A DNA stretch of 60,997 nt, from positions 1-60,997 of IMG/VR virus record IMGVR_UViG_3300031565_011186. One strand, written 5' to 3'. Position numbers and translations under genes: made by a program. The notes under the pieces were generated by a model, which did not search any database, was not told the origin of the DNA, and saw only the letters and a list, made by a program, of their open reading frames with translations. Shown here one piece after another: positions 16,568 through 25,225 of this stretch. The DNA is from a virus. How positions within the stretch are numbered: position 1 is the stretch's first letter; every line of letters begins with the position of its first letter.

Positions 16568-19500
16568 CCACCATCTCTGACCTCTACAAATTCACCGACG
16601 CCAAGACCCATTCTTGGCGCATCATGATCGGCGCTGTGACGCTCACAGACGTCGAGGACGCGGGCTGGGACTTCAAGGTGGGCGTCATCCCCACGGCCTT
16701 CATCAAGGTGCCTGGGCGGGCGCCAGCCGCGGCTGTGTACCAGGCCAGGGTGACGATCGACACCGGCTTCGACGGCCTGATGGAGCGCCAGTTCACCGGC
16801 ATCGTGCAGGACGTCGACCCCTCGGAGCAGGGCGACACCATCCGCTGCGTCGGCGAGTCCTGGCCCCTGGACGTCAACTATCACGAGGTCGTGTACACCT
16901 TCAACAACGTGACGGCGCACGACGCCCTGGAGGATCTGTTCGACGACTCGGGCATCGAGCACTTCGCCGTCAGCGTGCCCGCCTGGACGATTTGCAGCGT
17001 CCTGGAGCAGGAGCACGAGTGGGAGACGTACGGCGAGGCCATCACGGCCATCGGCGAGGTCGACGGCTGCCGCTGGTACGAGCTCCCGACCGGCACCGTC
17101 CGGATCCACGAGCAAGACCCCATCCCCGCCGCGACCTACTGGCGCACCTACTTCACCGGCGTCTTGGCGCCTGGCTACACGATGACCTGGCCGGCCGGCA
17201 CGAGCGAGGCGGTTGACGGCTACCCGCGGATCCGCAATGTGGGCGGGCAGTCGCGGCTGCGTGACTGCAAGAACCGCGCCCGCGTCATGGGCGCCGTCAT
17301 CGACACCGCCGGCGGGCACGGCACCACGGATGCGGTCGACATCACCGCGACCGCCTACGCCGCCTCGCCGTGGGTGCTGAACCCCGACGGCTCCCAGGCC
17401 TATAACGACCTGCTCTTCAACAGCGACCTCATCGACACGGACGACAAGGCAGGCGACGTCGCCGTCCGGTTGGTGGTGGCCAACAACCGCCTCGTGATGA
17501 CGGTGAACGTCCAGATCGAGGGCGACCCCGAGATGCGCCTCTGCCGCACCGTCCGGATCGTCGACCCCGCCTACTCGGGCATCAACAGCCGCTGGTACGT
17601 CGAGGGCTACAGCAGCCGGATCAACAAGGACGACTTCGTGACGAGCCTGACGCTCATCGGCGGCCCCGAGGCGGGCTCGCAGGTGATGATCGACCCCTTC
17701 GCCGTCTTCAGCTACTCCATCGAGCGCGAGGTCATCGGCGACAAAGAGTGGGCGACCGTGACGTTCGACGCGACGCCGTCCTACGACGTCGACGGGCACA
17801 TCGATAGCTATCTCTGGAGCGACAACCTCGGCATCATCGCGGGCACCGACGCGGTCATGAACGTGCGCTGCGACGCCGAGACCACGACCGGCTGGCTCGT
17901 CACCCTCACCGTCACGGACAACGACGGCCTCACCAACACGCTGACGATTCCCGTCGACGTCCAGCCCGCCACAAACCCCGACGTCTTCATTCCGGCCCTC
18001 TTCGTCGCCTTCGGCACCCACGCTTCCGGCACACCGGACGGCGGCGTGACGTGGAACGACCAGGCCCTGGCGGGGTGCATCTCGGCTGGCGCCAAGGCGG
18101 CGGACGGCGTTCACTCCGGCATCGGCTGCTTCGGCACGTCGACCGGCGAGATCTACCGCACGACCGACTGCTGCGCCACAGCCCCGACGCTGGTGCTGGA
18201 CAACGCGGGCGGCGGGGCCGGTTACCCCGTCAACTACATCTGGTGGGATCTCAACCAACCGACCGTCGTGTGGGCCGTCACGGACAACGGCAGCCTCTAC
18301 TGGTCGTGGGATGACGGCATTACGTGGGTTCTCTACGACGACCTCGCGGCTCTCTTCGGCCTGGTCAACATCAAATGCACGCGCATCGGAACTCCTATCG
18401 GCGGCTCCGTCTGGGTCTTCGGCGGCACCGGCACGGGCTACCCGTTGATTGTCCGCGACCCCGTCGTGGGCTCGCACAACTGGGCGGGCGTGAGCCTGGG
18501 CACGGTAGCGAACAGCGAACTGATGGCCGACCTGGACGCCAGCGCCTACCCCGTCGACCTCTACGTGGCGGACTACGCGGATCCTGGCGGCTACGCGGCC
18601 ATGATCCTGAACTCCGCGACGCACCCGACGGCGGTCTACGGCACGGACGACATTCACGGCGACGGCTCGCACTGGAAGAGGGCGACGGGGCTGCCGGCCA
18701 AGACCTACGGCAAGTGGCTCTCGCTGGACGCCGACCCCGCGAAGTTCGCCTTCGGCTTCAATGACAACGTGAACTACGTCGGCGACGTGACGGCGGGGGC
18801 GCTGGCTGTTGCGGCGGCGGCTGCCTCGCTGGACGTGGGCGACTTCCCCAATCACGGGATCTGGCTCGGCTGGTGGGTCAACGGGAAGGCCGGCACCTAC
18901 ATCGTCGCCGCGGAGGCGACCGGCACGACTGCCGGTACGCTCTACAAGACCTGGGATCGGTTCGCTCACGTGGGCAAGATCCGGCCCGCGACAGGCTTCA
19001 CCGCGCCGCCCGCGGGCGCGAAGGCCAAGATGGTCGCGATGGGAGCGCCAGGGACGTCGGTGCCTGGCCTCACTGGACTTATCGTCCAGCAGGGTGCGCT
19101 GGGGAGCGCCGCCGCCGCCACGTATCAAGTCGCTAAGTTGTTTGGAACATGGGCACCAGTATCGAGCAACGCTGAGGCGGCGAGTCCGAAGACGCTGAGG
19201 CGGCTGGGGGCAAATCTGTATCGCATCCTCGCCTATGAGGCCGAGAACTCCTACAACGGCCCACAATTCGGCCAATTGCAGCGATCACCGGACGGGGGCG
19301 TGACGTGGTCGAATGTTGGCCCTGCACCGCTTCACGCGGGCGGCGGTACGGATGAATGGGGTTGCAATTCGGTCTGCATCGCAGCAAACGGCTACCTCTT
19401 CGCGAGCTACTGCGGCAATGCAGTAAGCGATATTGGCGGCACCTACTGGGGCGAAATCTGGCGGAGCACCGACGACGGCGTGACGTGGACGCGCGTCTAT

Positions 19501-20190
19501 CAGGATGCGAACCAATCGACATACAACAACACGATTCATGGGATCGCCGCTCACCCGCTGAACCAGAATATCGTGATCGGAATCGGTGGCGTCTGGAACC
19601 ACAACCTCTCGCTCTACACGACGGCTGATGCGGCGGCGGCGGCACCTACGTTCACGAGGAGACAGGGCGACACCTATCTCGGATTGTTCCGTTATCAGAA
19701 ACACGCGATCTTGGCGAATGGTCGCGTCATTATTCTGTCCTATGTGACAGGCGCTTACTACTGTGACAATCCAACAGCGGCGACACCGACGATTACGGCC
19801 GCCACGACTCAATTCGTTGGCGCTACCTATAAGAACTGGACGCTGGCGCGCGGCAGTACAAATGACGTGCTGTTCGCATCTTATGGCAACGCGCTGAGTG
19901 GATACGTGGCTCGAAGCACGGACTTCGGCAAGAACTGGGTAACGCTGTTGCGCCATGGCAGTGCCTTACCGGACTTCCCGACGCTGTACAACGTCATCTC
20001 GTTGTACTACGACTCCGTGAAAGATACCTTGTACATCAGCGCGAATGGGTACCCGCAAATCTATATGCTGGCGTTCGCCAGCACCCGCGCAGCGCCGACA
20101 ACGGCTGCGGACTGGGTAGACATCAGCTACAACCTCGATACGGTGCTGGCTGGCGACGATGACATCGGCCCGCATGGGATCGCCCAATGA
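16564..20190 (+). CDS. Tail-tip/baseplate hub protein with PKD and Asp-box propeller
   Basis: 1208 aa. Residues 1-370 look like a hub/Tal N-terminal module (IDTGFDGLMERQFTGIVQDV, long beta-rich region). Residues about 380-470 form a PKD-like domain (VTFDATPSYDVDGHIDSYLW). The rest is a beta-propeller-like region with Asp-box repeats: PDGGVTW, DDGITW, PDGGVTW, TDDGVTW and DFGKNW at roughly residues 492, 580, 909, 968 and 1118. Such domains occur in sialidases and sortilin-like proteins, so receptor binding or glycan processing is likely. Base composition drops sharply from about 19130 to 20140. Confidence 0.75.
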   Translation: MTTISDLYKFTDAKTHSWRIMIGAVTLTDVEDAGWDFKVGVIPTAFIKVPGRAPAAAVYQARVTIDTGFDGLMERQFTGIVQDVDPSEQGDTIRCVGESWPLDVNYHEVVYTFNNVTAHDALEDLFDDSGIEHFAVSVPAWTICSVLEQEHEWETYGEAITAIGEVDGCRWYELPTGTVRIHEQDPIPAATYWRTYFTGVLAPGYTMTWPAGTSEAVDGYPRIRNVGGQSRLRDCKNRARVMGAVIDTAGGHGTTDAVDITATAYAASPWVLNPDGSQAYNDLLFNSDLIDTDDKAGDVAVRLVVANNRLVMTVNVQIEGDPEMRLCRTVRIVDPAYSGINSRWYVEGYSSRINKDDFVTSLTLIGGPEAGSQVMIDPFAVFSYSIEREVIGDKEWATVTFDATPSYDVDGHIDSYLWSDNLGIIAGTDAVMNVRCDAETTTGWLVTLTVTDNDGLTNTLTIPVDVQPATNPDVFIPALFVAFGTHASGTPDGGVTWNDQALAGCISAGAKAADGVHSGIGCFGTSTGEIYRTTDCCATAPTLVLDNAGGGAGYPVNYIWWDLNQPTVVWAVTDNGSLYWSWDDGITWVLYDDLAALFGLVNIKCTRIGTPIGGSVWVFGGTGTGYPLIVRDPVVGSHNWAGVSLGTVANSELMADLDASAYPVDLYVADYADPGGYAAMILNSATHPTAVYGTDDIHGDGSHWKRATGLPAKTYGKWLSLDADPAKFAFGFNDNVNYVGDVTAGALAVAAAAASLDVGDFPNHGIWLGWWVNGKAGTYIVAAEATGTTAGTLYKTWDRFAHVGKIRPATGFTAPPAGAKAKMVAMGAPGTSVPGLTGLIVQQGALGSAAAATYQVAKLFGTWAPVSSNAEAASPKTLRRLGANLYRILAYEAENSYNGPQFGQLQRSPDGGVTWSNVGPAPLHAGGGTDEWGCNSVCIAANGYLFASYCGNAVSDIGGTYWGEIWRSTDDGVTWTRVYQDANQSTYNNTIHGIAAHPLNQNIVIGIGGVWNHNLSLYTTADAAAAAPTFTRRQGDTYLGLFRYQKHAILANGRVIILSYVTGAYYCDNPTAATPTITAATTQFVGATYKNWTLARGSTNDVLFASYGNALSGYVARSTDFGKNWVTLLRHGSALPDFPTLYNVISLYYDSVKDTLYISANGYPQIYMLAFASTRAAPTTAADWVDISYNLDTVLAGDDDIGPHGIAQ

Positions 20191-21869
20191 ACAACGAGAT
20201 CGACTGGCTGCACGAACGGATCGAGGAGCACGCGCGGGAACTGCGCCGGCTGAAGAAGTGGCGCAACACCGTCGGCTCGGGCGACCACATCCGCTCGACC
20301 GCCATCGTGGGCTCGACGCCGACGGGCGGCGGCGGCACGGGCATCGTCACGACCGCGCCCATGTGGTACCTCTGGCAAAACCAGTCGGGCGCGCTCCGGC
20401 AGCAGGGCACGCTCGTCACGCAGGCGGGCAACCGGACGTTCGGCGTCACCACGACGCCGGACGACGAGCTCGTGATAGGCGTGCTGGACGAGGCGGACGT
20501 GGCGGTCGGGGATGACGCCCTGGTGCGGCACATCGGCTTCCAGCCTGTGGTGCTCACACAGGGCGTTGTGGCGGCCGGACACTACCTCAGGGCATCCACT
20601 ACCGCAGGCCGCGCTGAAGACGCCGGAACGGCGCCTACGGCGGGCACGTTCGGCTGGGCGCTGACGGCCTCGGGCGGTGGCGCCTCCTCCGTCGTGGCCT
20701 TCATCGACACCGGCCTCCGTCACCCCCTCAGCGGCGGCGGCGGTATGTCCGGCACGGCCAACCTGTACGTCGACGGCGAGCTGTTCTGCTCCAGCCTCGA
20801 CCTGAACATGGAGGAGGGCGAGGGGATCTGGATCTCCGGCTCCTGCGCGGGCGGCATCGGCACCTGGAAGGTCGGGGCCTACGCCACCGCGCCCTCCAGC
20901 GGCGGCATGAGCGGCGTATCGGTCGCACTGGACGGGACGGACTTCTGCTTCGCGGGCGGCCTGGACTTCCATCAGGGCAGCGGCGTGTGGATCTCGGGCA
21001 CGTGCGCTGGCGGGCAGGCCGACGTGACGGTCGGGGCCTACGCGCTGCCGGCCCCCACGTCCATCTCGGGCGTCGACTGGGGGGCCAACGAAGGGCACCT
21101 GGGCTTCGGGAATGCGGCAGACTTCCGAGAGGGCGCGGGTGTCTGGATCAGCGGCACGTTCGTCGACGGCGAGGCCATCTTCGACGTCGGGGCCTACCCC
21201 GCCGACGCGCCGCCTACGTCCATCTCCGGCGTTGACGTACTGCTGGAGGACGGCGAGGTCTGCTTCGCCCGCGCGCTCGACCTGCACCAGGGCCAGGGCA
21301 TCTGGATTTCGGGCTCCTGCGCCGACCAGGAAGCCGAGATGACCTTCGGGGCCTATCCTGCAGCGCCTCCGCCCACCTCGATCTCCGGCGTCGATTGGTG
21401 GGCGGGCGGCATGCCGCTGGCGTTCGATAACGAGGTCGACATTCGGGGCGGGCCTGGAGTCTGGATATCAGGGAGCGTTGTCGATGATCGGCCGGTCTAC
21501 CTAGTCGGCTCCTATGAGACCTATTCCCCGCACGCGATCGTACTCACCGTCGCGGGGATGGTGAGCGGCTGCTACTCGAACGTGGCCGATTTCCCCCTAC
21601 CGGCGCCCTTCGACTTCTACCTGCGCGAGTTGAGGATCAAGGCCCGTACGGCACCATCGTTCGCCACCGTCTTCCGCGCCACGGCGGATGATGCCAGCCT
21701 CGGCGAGATCACCTTGCCCAGCGGCACCGTCCACGCCTATAGCGACTGCGCCGACGTGTGGATCAGCGGCGGCAGCAACCTCGACCTCGACCTGCGGTCG
21801 GCCAATTGGACAGGCGAGAACTTCGCTGTCCTGCTGGTCGGCTGGGCACTGAATGGGGCGTGGGCATGA
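20187..21869 (+). CDS. Tail fibre with five 52-53-residue repeats
   Basis: 560 aa. The N terminus is a coiled-coil-like helix (DWLHERIEEHARELRRLKKW) that could dock to the tail, followed by a Gly/Thr linker. Between about 20745 and 21520 five repeats each carry (I/V)WISG, a preceding D-x-x-x-G-x-G and a following VGAY or similar; Trp codons lie 159, 156, 159 and 159 nt apart. A degenerate WISG recurs near 21757. Beta-rich repeats like this suit an elongated receptor-binding fibre. The start overlaps the tip gene stop. Confidence 0.75.
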   Translation: MNNEIDWLHERIEEHARELRRLKKWRNTVGSGDHIRSTAIVGSTPTGGGGTGIVTTAPMWYLWQNQSGALRQQGTLVTQAGNRTFGVTTTPDDELVIGVLDEADVAVGDDALVRHIGFQPVVLTQGVVAAGHYLRASTTAGRAEDAGTAPTAGTFGWALTASGGGASSVVAFIDTGLRHPLSGGGGMSGTANLYVDGELFCSSLDLNMEEGEGIWISGSCAGGIGTWKVGAYATAPSSGGMSGVSVALDGTDFCFAGGLDFHQGSGVWISGTCAGGQADVTVGAYALPAPTSISGVDWGANEGHLGFGNAADFREGAGVWISGTFVDGEAIFDVGAYPADAPPTSISGVDVLLEDGEVCFARALDLHQGQGIWISGSCADQEAEMTFGAYPAAPPPTSISGVDWWAGGMPLAFDNEVDIRGGPGVWISGSVVDDRPVYLVGSYETYSPHAIVLTVAGMVSGCYSNVADFPLPAPFDFYLRELRIKARTAPSFATVFRATADDASLGEITLPSGTVHAYSDCADVWISGGSNLDLDLRSANWTGENFAVLLVGWALNGAWA

Positions 21870-22414
21870 CCGTCCGCCTGGCGACGGAGAAAGACCTCGA
21901 CGTGCTGTCGACGATGCTGGCCGACATGGGCCAGGTATGGAGCGACGCGGCCATCCTGCGGGCCGTCAAAGATCCCTGGATCACTATGATCCATGAATCG
22001 GCCAAGGGCCAGCGCGACGGCTTCTATATCGCACAACCGCTCGAAGGCAAACTGGGCAGCGCCCTACTCGGCCCCGCAGACGGCCCGCACGATAGCCACG
22101 AGGCCTGGCTCCGTGCCATCTGTGAAATGGGGCTGGCCATCGAAGACGAGGAAACCAGGCGCCGGCCCAAGATCGATCCCGCCGAATGCTGGTCAGTCAC
22201 GCGCATGTGGACAACCGTGGGGCCGCTTCGGGACACGATTGATAGCCGGATGGCTTTCGAAATGCGCGACGGGGCTGGTAAGCAGGGCTTCGATGATGTG
22301 GCCGACCTAAAGGATGCCAAAGGCAAGGTGATTGCAGCCGGCGTCCGCACCTACTGGTATCGTCGGCCTGCGCTCGTAGCGCGCGCCAAGGCGTTCCTGG
22401 CGGGGCTAAAATGA
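21866..22414 (+). CDS. Hypothetical protein, 182 aa (possible GNAT relative)
   Basis: The ATG overlaps the fibre stop (ATGA). The N terminus (VRLATEKDLDVLSTML) and layout resemble the start of GNAT acetyltransferases, but I cannot see the acetyl-CoA loop clearly. Alternatively it is a fibre assembly chaperone, which would suit its place between two fibre genes. Lower GC than the block before it. Confidence 0.4.
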   Translation: MTVRLATEKDLDVLSTMLADMGQVWSDAAILRAVKDPWITMIHESAKGQRDGFYIAQPLEGKLGSALLGPADGPHDSHEAWLRAICEMGLAIEDEETRRRPKIDPAECWSVTRMWTTVGPLRDTIDSRMAFEMRDGAGKQGFDDVADLKDAKGKVIAAGVRTYWYRRPALVARAKAFLAGLK

Positions 22415-23613
22415 CGTTGGTGTGGAACGCCTTCCAGGGCGGCGAAACGCGCGATCCCCTTTCGGATGGCTGGACGGACAACAACCATAACTTCATGAAG
22501 ACCTCTGACGATGCAGGGGTCAAGACCTACATCGTGACGGCACCTGTAATTACGGGGTCGGGCGCAATCAAGATCGGCGTCCCTGGCTGGTACGGCAACA
22601 CGGGCGCATTACTTAGCGCACCCGCCGGTAAGGTAGTCGTCATTGAAGCTTGGCTATGCCTGGATGGGCCGCCTCCAGCCGCCTTTCTCCTCCTGGGCGA
22701 TAGATTCTGGCCGGCGATCGACCTCTACTGTGGCGCTAACCGCAGGCTCCAACTTAGGAAACCGACGGGGGCCGTGAGCCCCTGGTCACGTACGCCCTTG
22801 GCGACCGATGCCGCCACGCTCAAGCACGTCGTCTGGATTATTGATCCCCTGACCCTGGGTACGGCCCACGTGTTGCACTATCTCCTGATCGATTCGGTGC
22901 TGCAGTGGGCCGTTGACGCTGGCCCTGAGCCGATATATGACAGCATCTACCAGGTGCGCGTCAACTCGGATGGGCACGTTTCGATCTACGCGGACGATGT
23001 TTGCGCTGCCTATTCCACCGACCCCGCTGACGCTCCCCACCTAGCCCGCGTTCCCATAGGCAGGGTCGCCGCCCAGCACCCCGCCGGTGCTGGCATTAAC
23101 GCAGCCTGGGGCCTCTTTCCGAACGCCGGCGAAAGCGCCCACCAGGATTGGGATGACCCGACAGGCAACGATGGCGACAGTACCTACCTATTCGCGGGCA
23201 TCCCCAACAAGCTACACGATTCCGCGATGCAATCGGCCGATGCTTTAGGTTGGGCGGCGGGCGCTGCGATCCTGCGTTCTCCCGCCTATACGATCATCCA
23301 CAGGACGGTATCGGGGTCGAAGTTCAACGGCCAGACGCTTTGTAGTCTGGCCGCCCCTGAGATCATATCGGGGCCTGATACGGCCTATGTGGCGTGGGGC
23401 GCGGCACTACCTCGGTCGGCTGGCTCTTGGGCCAGGGCCGACCTGGGAACTCTTACGGTAGGCGCCCAAACAGGGATCACTAACCACGATAAGGAATGGC
23501 GAGTGACCGCGCTGATGATGCAGTGGCTCTATGCAGAAGCCTACCTGCCCCTCTTACCGGCCGGACGCGCTGGCCGGCGCTATGCGCCGCTAGGCTACAG
23601 CCAGGTCGTTTGA
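22411..23613 (+). CDS. Putative virion tail/fibre protein, 400 aa
   Basis: The ATG overlaps the upstream stop by 4 nt. Beta-rich with a lectin-like look: APAGKVVVIEAWLCLDGPPP, VRVNSDGHVSIYADDVCAAY, and a C-terminal half ending in VTALMMQWLYAEAYLPLLPAGR. Last gene of the tail block, the usual place for receptor-binding or minor tail proteins. GC is lower than its neighbours. No family recognised with certainty. Confidence 0.45.
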   Translation: MTLVWNAFQGGETRDPLSDGWTDNNHNFMKTSDDAGVKTYIVTAPVITGSGAIKIGVPGWYGNTGALLSAPAGKVVVIEAWLCLDGPPPAAFLLLGDRFWPAIDLYCGANRRLQLRKPTGAVSPWSRTPLATDAATLKHVVWIIDPLTLGTAHVLHYLLIDSVLQWAVDAGPEPIYDSIYQVRVNSDGHVSIYADDVCAAYSTDPADAPHLARVPIGRVAAQHPAGAGINAAWGLFPNAGESAHQDWDDPTGNDGDSTYLFAGIPNKLHDSAMQSADALGWAAGAAILRSPAYTIIHRTVSGSKFNGQTLCSLAAPEIISGPDTAYVAWGAALPRSAGSWARADLGTLTVGAQTGITNHDKEWRVTALMMQWLYAEAYLPLLPAGRAGRRYAPLGYSQVV

Positions 23614-23637
23614 TGTCCCTTCTCCCGCGACGCGGCC

Positions 23638-23655
23638 CGTGCTATGATGGCGCCA
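23638..23655 (+). promoter_or_regulatory. Extended -10 promoter, probably leaderless, for sigma gene
   Basis: TGCTATGAT gives an extended -10 (TATGAT at 23643-23648). The sigma-factor ATG at 23656 lies 7 nt beyond, where transcription would begin, and no SD precedes it. No -35 at the right spacing is visible. Confidence 0.45.
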
Positions 23656-24180
23656 ATGGAAAATATCGCGGTCGGTGATCTACTGACTTTGCCCGAAGTC
23701 ATCGGCATGATCGAGGCAGCGGCGCGGCGCGCCGGCATCCACGATGGGATCGGCAACCTTGACGAAGAGGACGTGCGGTCAGAACTGACCTGCGTTGCCC
23801 TCGTGGCGGCGCGGGACTTCGACCCGACGTCAAAGGCCCGCTTCACGACCTACCTCTGGCCTCGTCTCCTCGGCGCCACTTACGACCTCCTCCGCCGTCA
23901 CGGCCGGCACAACCGTTCAGGCTACCCCCGCCTGGTGTTGGCGCCCATCGAGGCGGCGGCCTCCGCCTCCATCCCCGAGACTCATCCTGACGACACGATC
24001 GATCTGAATGACGCGATCTCGCGCCTGCCGTCGGCTGAGCGTGTGGCCTTACTGATGCGCGAATACGGACAGCAGCCGGCCACAGCGATCGCGGCCCTTG
24101 TCGGCGGTGACAAGACTTCCGCGCGCCTGCTCTCGCGTCAGGCGGTTCGTCGTCTGCGCGTAGGGCTGGGATCCGATTAG
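23656..24180 (+). CDS. Sigma-70 family RNA polymerase sigma factor
   Basis: 174 aa. Region 2 is visible at about residues 35-85 (FDPTSKARFTTYLWPRLLGA followed by TYDLLRRHGR), with the F-x-T-Y-L-x-x-R pattern and the D-L-L-R core-binding end. Region 4 is at about 120-170 (AISRLPSAERVALLMREYGQ, then a helix-turn-helix and SRQAVRRLRVGL). Short two-domain sigma factors redirect host polymerase. It sits right after the tail genes and may read the GTCGACCATTAG boxes. Start chosen at 23656; ATG at 23644 or 23647 would overlap the -10. Confidence 0.8.
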   Translation: MENIAVGDLLTLPEVIGMIEAAARRAGIHDGIGNLDEEDVRSELTCVALVAARDFDPTSKARFTTYLWPRLLGATYDLLRRHGRHNRSGYPRLVLAPIEAAASASIPETHPDDTIDLNDAISRLPSAERVALLMREYGQQPATAIAALVGGDKTSARLLSRQAVRRLRVGLGSD

Positions 24181-24190
24181 GATCCGATCG

Positions 24191-24212
24191 GTCGACAATA
24201 GCAGCAGGAGGA
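24191..24212 (+). promoter_or_regulatory. GTCGAC-containing leader and SD before lysis genes
   Basis: GTCGACAATAGCAGCAGGAGG resembles the first half of the late box, followed directly by GCAGGAGGA as SD for the gene at 24220. Only GTCGAC-ATAG is shared, so it may be coincidence. Confidence 0.3.
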
Positions 24213-24219
24213 ACGGCGA

Positions 24220-24618
24220 ATGCAAGGACGCAAGCGGCCTGCTCCTGCCGAACCCGCCCAGCCAACGCCACCGCTCGAGGTCTCCGTGGCCCGTCTCCAG
24301 GAGAGGGTCGACGGCTTCCAGACCACGACTTTCCCTATGTTCTGCAAGAGCCTGGATGACCGCATAAAGGGCTTCGACGGCCGCCTGGGCGCCATCGATG
24401 ACAAACTCGAGAAGGTAGTGCTCAAGAATGGCGAGTTCGACAAGGTGAAGAAGATGGCGGAGGAGTGGGCGGCCTCGAACCTTCGGAGGGAGGGCGCCGT
24501 CGGCCTCTTCAAGATCTCCTGGAGGGTGTTGGCCTGTTGCGCGGGCCTGGCCGGAGCTGCGGGCGTCTCGGGCAGCGGCTTCCTCTGGCTGCTCGGGAGG
24601 ATCACCGGCCATATCTAG
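24220..24618 (+). CDS. Coiled-coil protein with C-terminal TM segment (XhlA/holin-like)
   Basis: 132 aa. A Pro-rich N terminus, a long helical stretch (VSVARLQERVDGF ... LDDRIKGFDGRLGAIDDKLE), then one hydrophobic segment near the end (VLACCAGLAGAAGVSGSGFL). This resembles XhlA-type lysis accessory proteins that anchor in the membrane. It is the first gene of the lysis cassette. Confidence 0.6.
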   Translation: MQGRKRPAPAEPAQPTPPLEVSVARLQERVDGFQTTTFPMFCKSLDDRIKGFDGRLGAIDDKLEKVVLKNGEFDKVKKMAEEWAASNLRREGAVGLFKISWRVLACCAGLAGAAGVSGSGFLWLLGRITGHI

Positions 24619-24626
24619 GAGGGAAG

Positions 24627-24881
24627 ATGAACGATTTCCCCCCGCACTGCCTCTGGACGGTCTGGGTCACCGTCGTCGTGCTGGTCGCCGCCTGGGGCCT
24701 GCTCCTCGAACTCGCCCCGATCTTCATGGGGCACCCCGACCTGACCCTCTCCTGGATCCTCTGGGATCATTTCAAGTTCATCCCGCCGGTCGTCTACTTC
24801 GCCCTCGGCGGCATGAACATCGGCGTCACGGTCTGGGCCATGTGGATCCACTTCCCCTCGGGCGGAAGGTGGGGGATCTGA
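24627..24881 (+). CDS. Putative holin, two TM segments, 84 aa
   Basis: ATG at 24627 after AGGAGGG. Two hydrophobic helices: VWVTVVVLVAAWGLLLEL and FIPPVVYFALGGMNIGVTVW, separated by a short polar loop. Size, topology and the endolysin two genes downstream fit a class II holin. The stop shares one base with the next ATG (TGATG). Confidence 0.65.
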   Translation: MNDFPPHCLWTVWVTVVVLVAAWGLLLELAPIFMGHPDLTLSWILWDHFKFIPPVVYFALGGMNIGVTVWAMWIHFPSGGRWGI

Positions 24882-25225
24882 TGCAACTGCTCGTCGAGAT
24901 CTCCAGCAGGAAGCAGACGGTCGCCCAGAAGTGGACAGCGGCTGGTGCGCGCGCCTTCGTCGAGGACGCGGTCAAGGCCTCCGGCTTGACGCCCTTCGGC
25001 GATCTAGCCCTCCATGAGGATGCCGAGCGCGTCATGGCCATGCAGATGATCGCGGAGAGCCACATCGCCGTCCACCTCTATCTCGGCGCGGGCCGCGGCT
25101 ACGTCGACGTCTTCTCGTGCAAGAACTTCGACCTGCCCACGATGGTTGGCCTAGTCGCCTCCTCCTTCTGCGGCAAGGGCAGCAGCCTCTACCCCGACGT
25201 CCATGACCGCGGGAGGCTGCCGTGA
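24881..25225 (+). CDS. AdoMet decarboxylase (SpeD)-like pyruvoyl enzyme
   Basis: 114 aa. The self-cleavage/active-site motif is present as AESHIAVH (Glu59-Ser60, His65) and FSC at Cys80, with the same spacing as the Thermotoga enzyme (Ser63, His68, Cys83). SpeD precursors cut themselves before Ser to make a pyruvoyl cofactor, then decarboxylate S-adenosylmethionine for spermidine synthesis. Here the usual WPE after the His is replaced by YLG, which may mean a different amino-acid substrate. It lies between holin and endolysin with one-base and 4-nt overlaps, so it is transcribed with lysis genes. Confidence 0.75.
   Translation: MQLLVEISSRKQTVAQKWTAAGARAFVEDAVKASGLTPFGDLALHEDAERVMAMQMIAESHIAVHLYLGAGRGYVDVFSCKNFDLPTMVGLVASSFCGKGSSLYPDVHDRGRLP

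Noticed and set aside
16375-19275. Very long open frame on the minus strand opposite tail genes
   Set aside because: High GC lengthens open frames on both strands; the plus frame has clear domains and SD, the minus frame has neither.
12571-20190. Two genes of exactly 1208 aa
   Set aside because: Tape measure and tail-tip proteins share no sequence; equal length is coincidence, not duplication.
21866-22414. Confident GNAT acetyltransferase call
   Set aside because: Only the N terminus looks right; the acetyl-CoA-binding loop is not clear.
24191-24200. GTCGACAATA as a full late box
   Set aside because: Only the first half matches and GTCGAC is common in GC-rich DNA.
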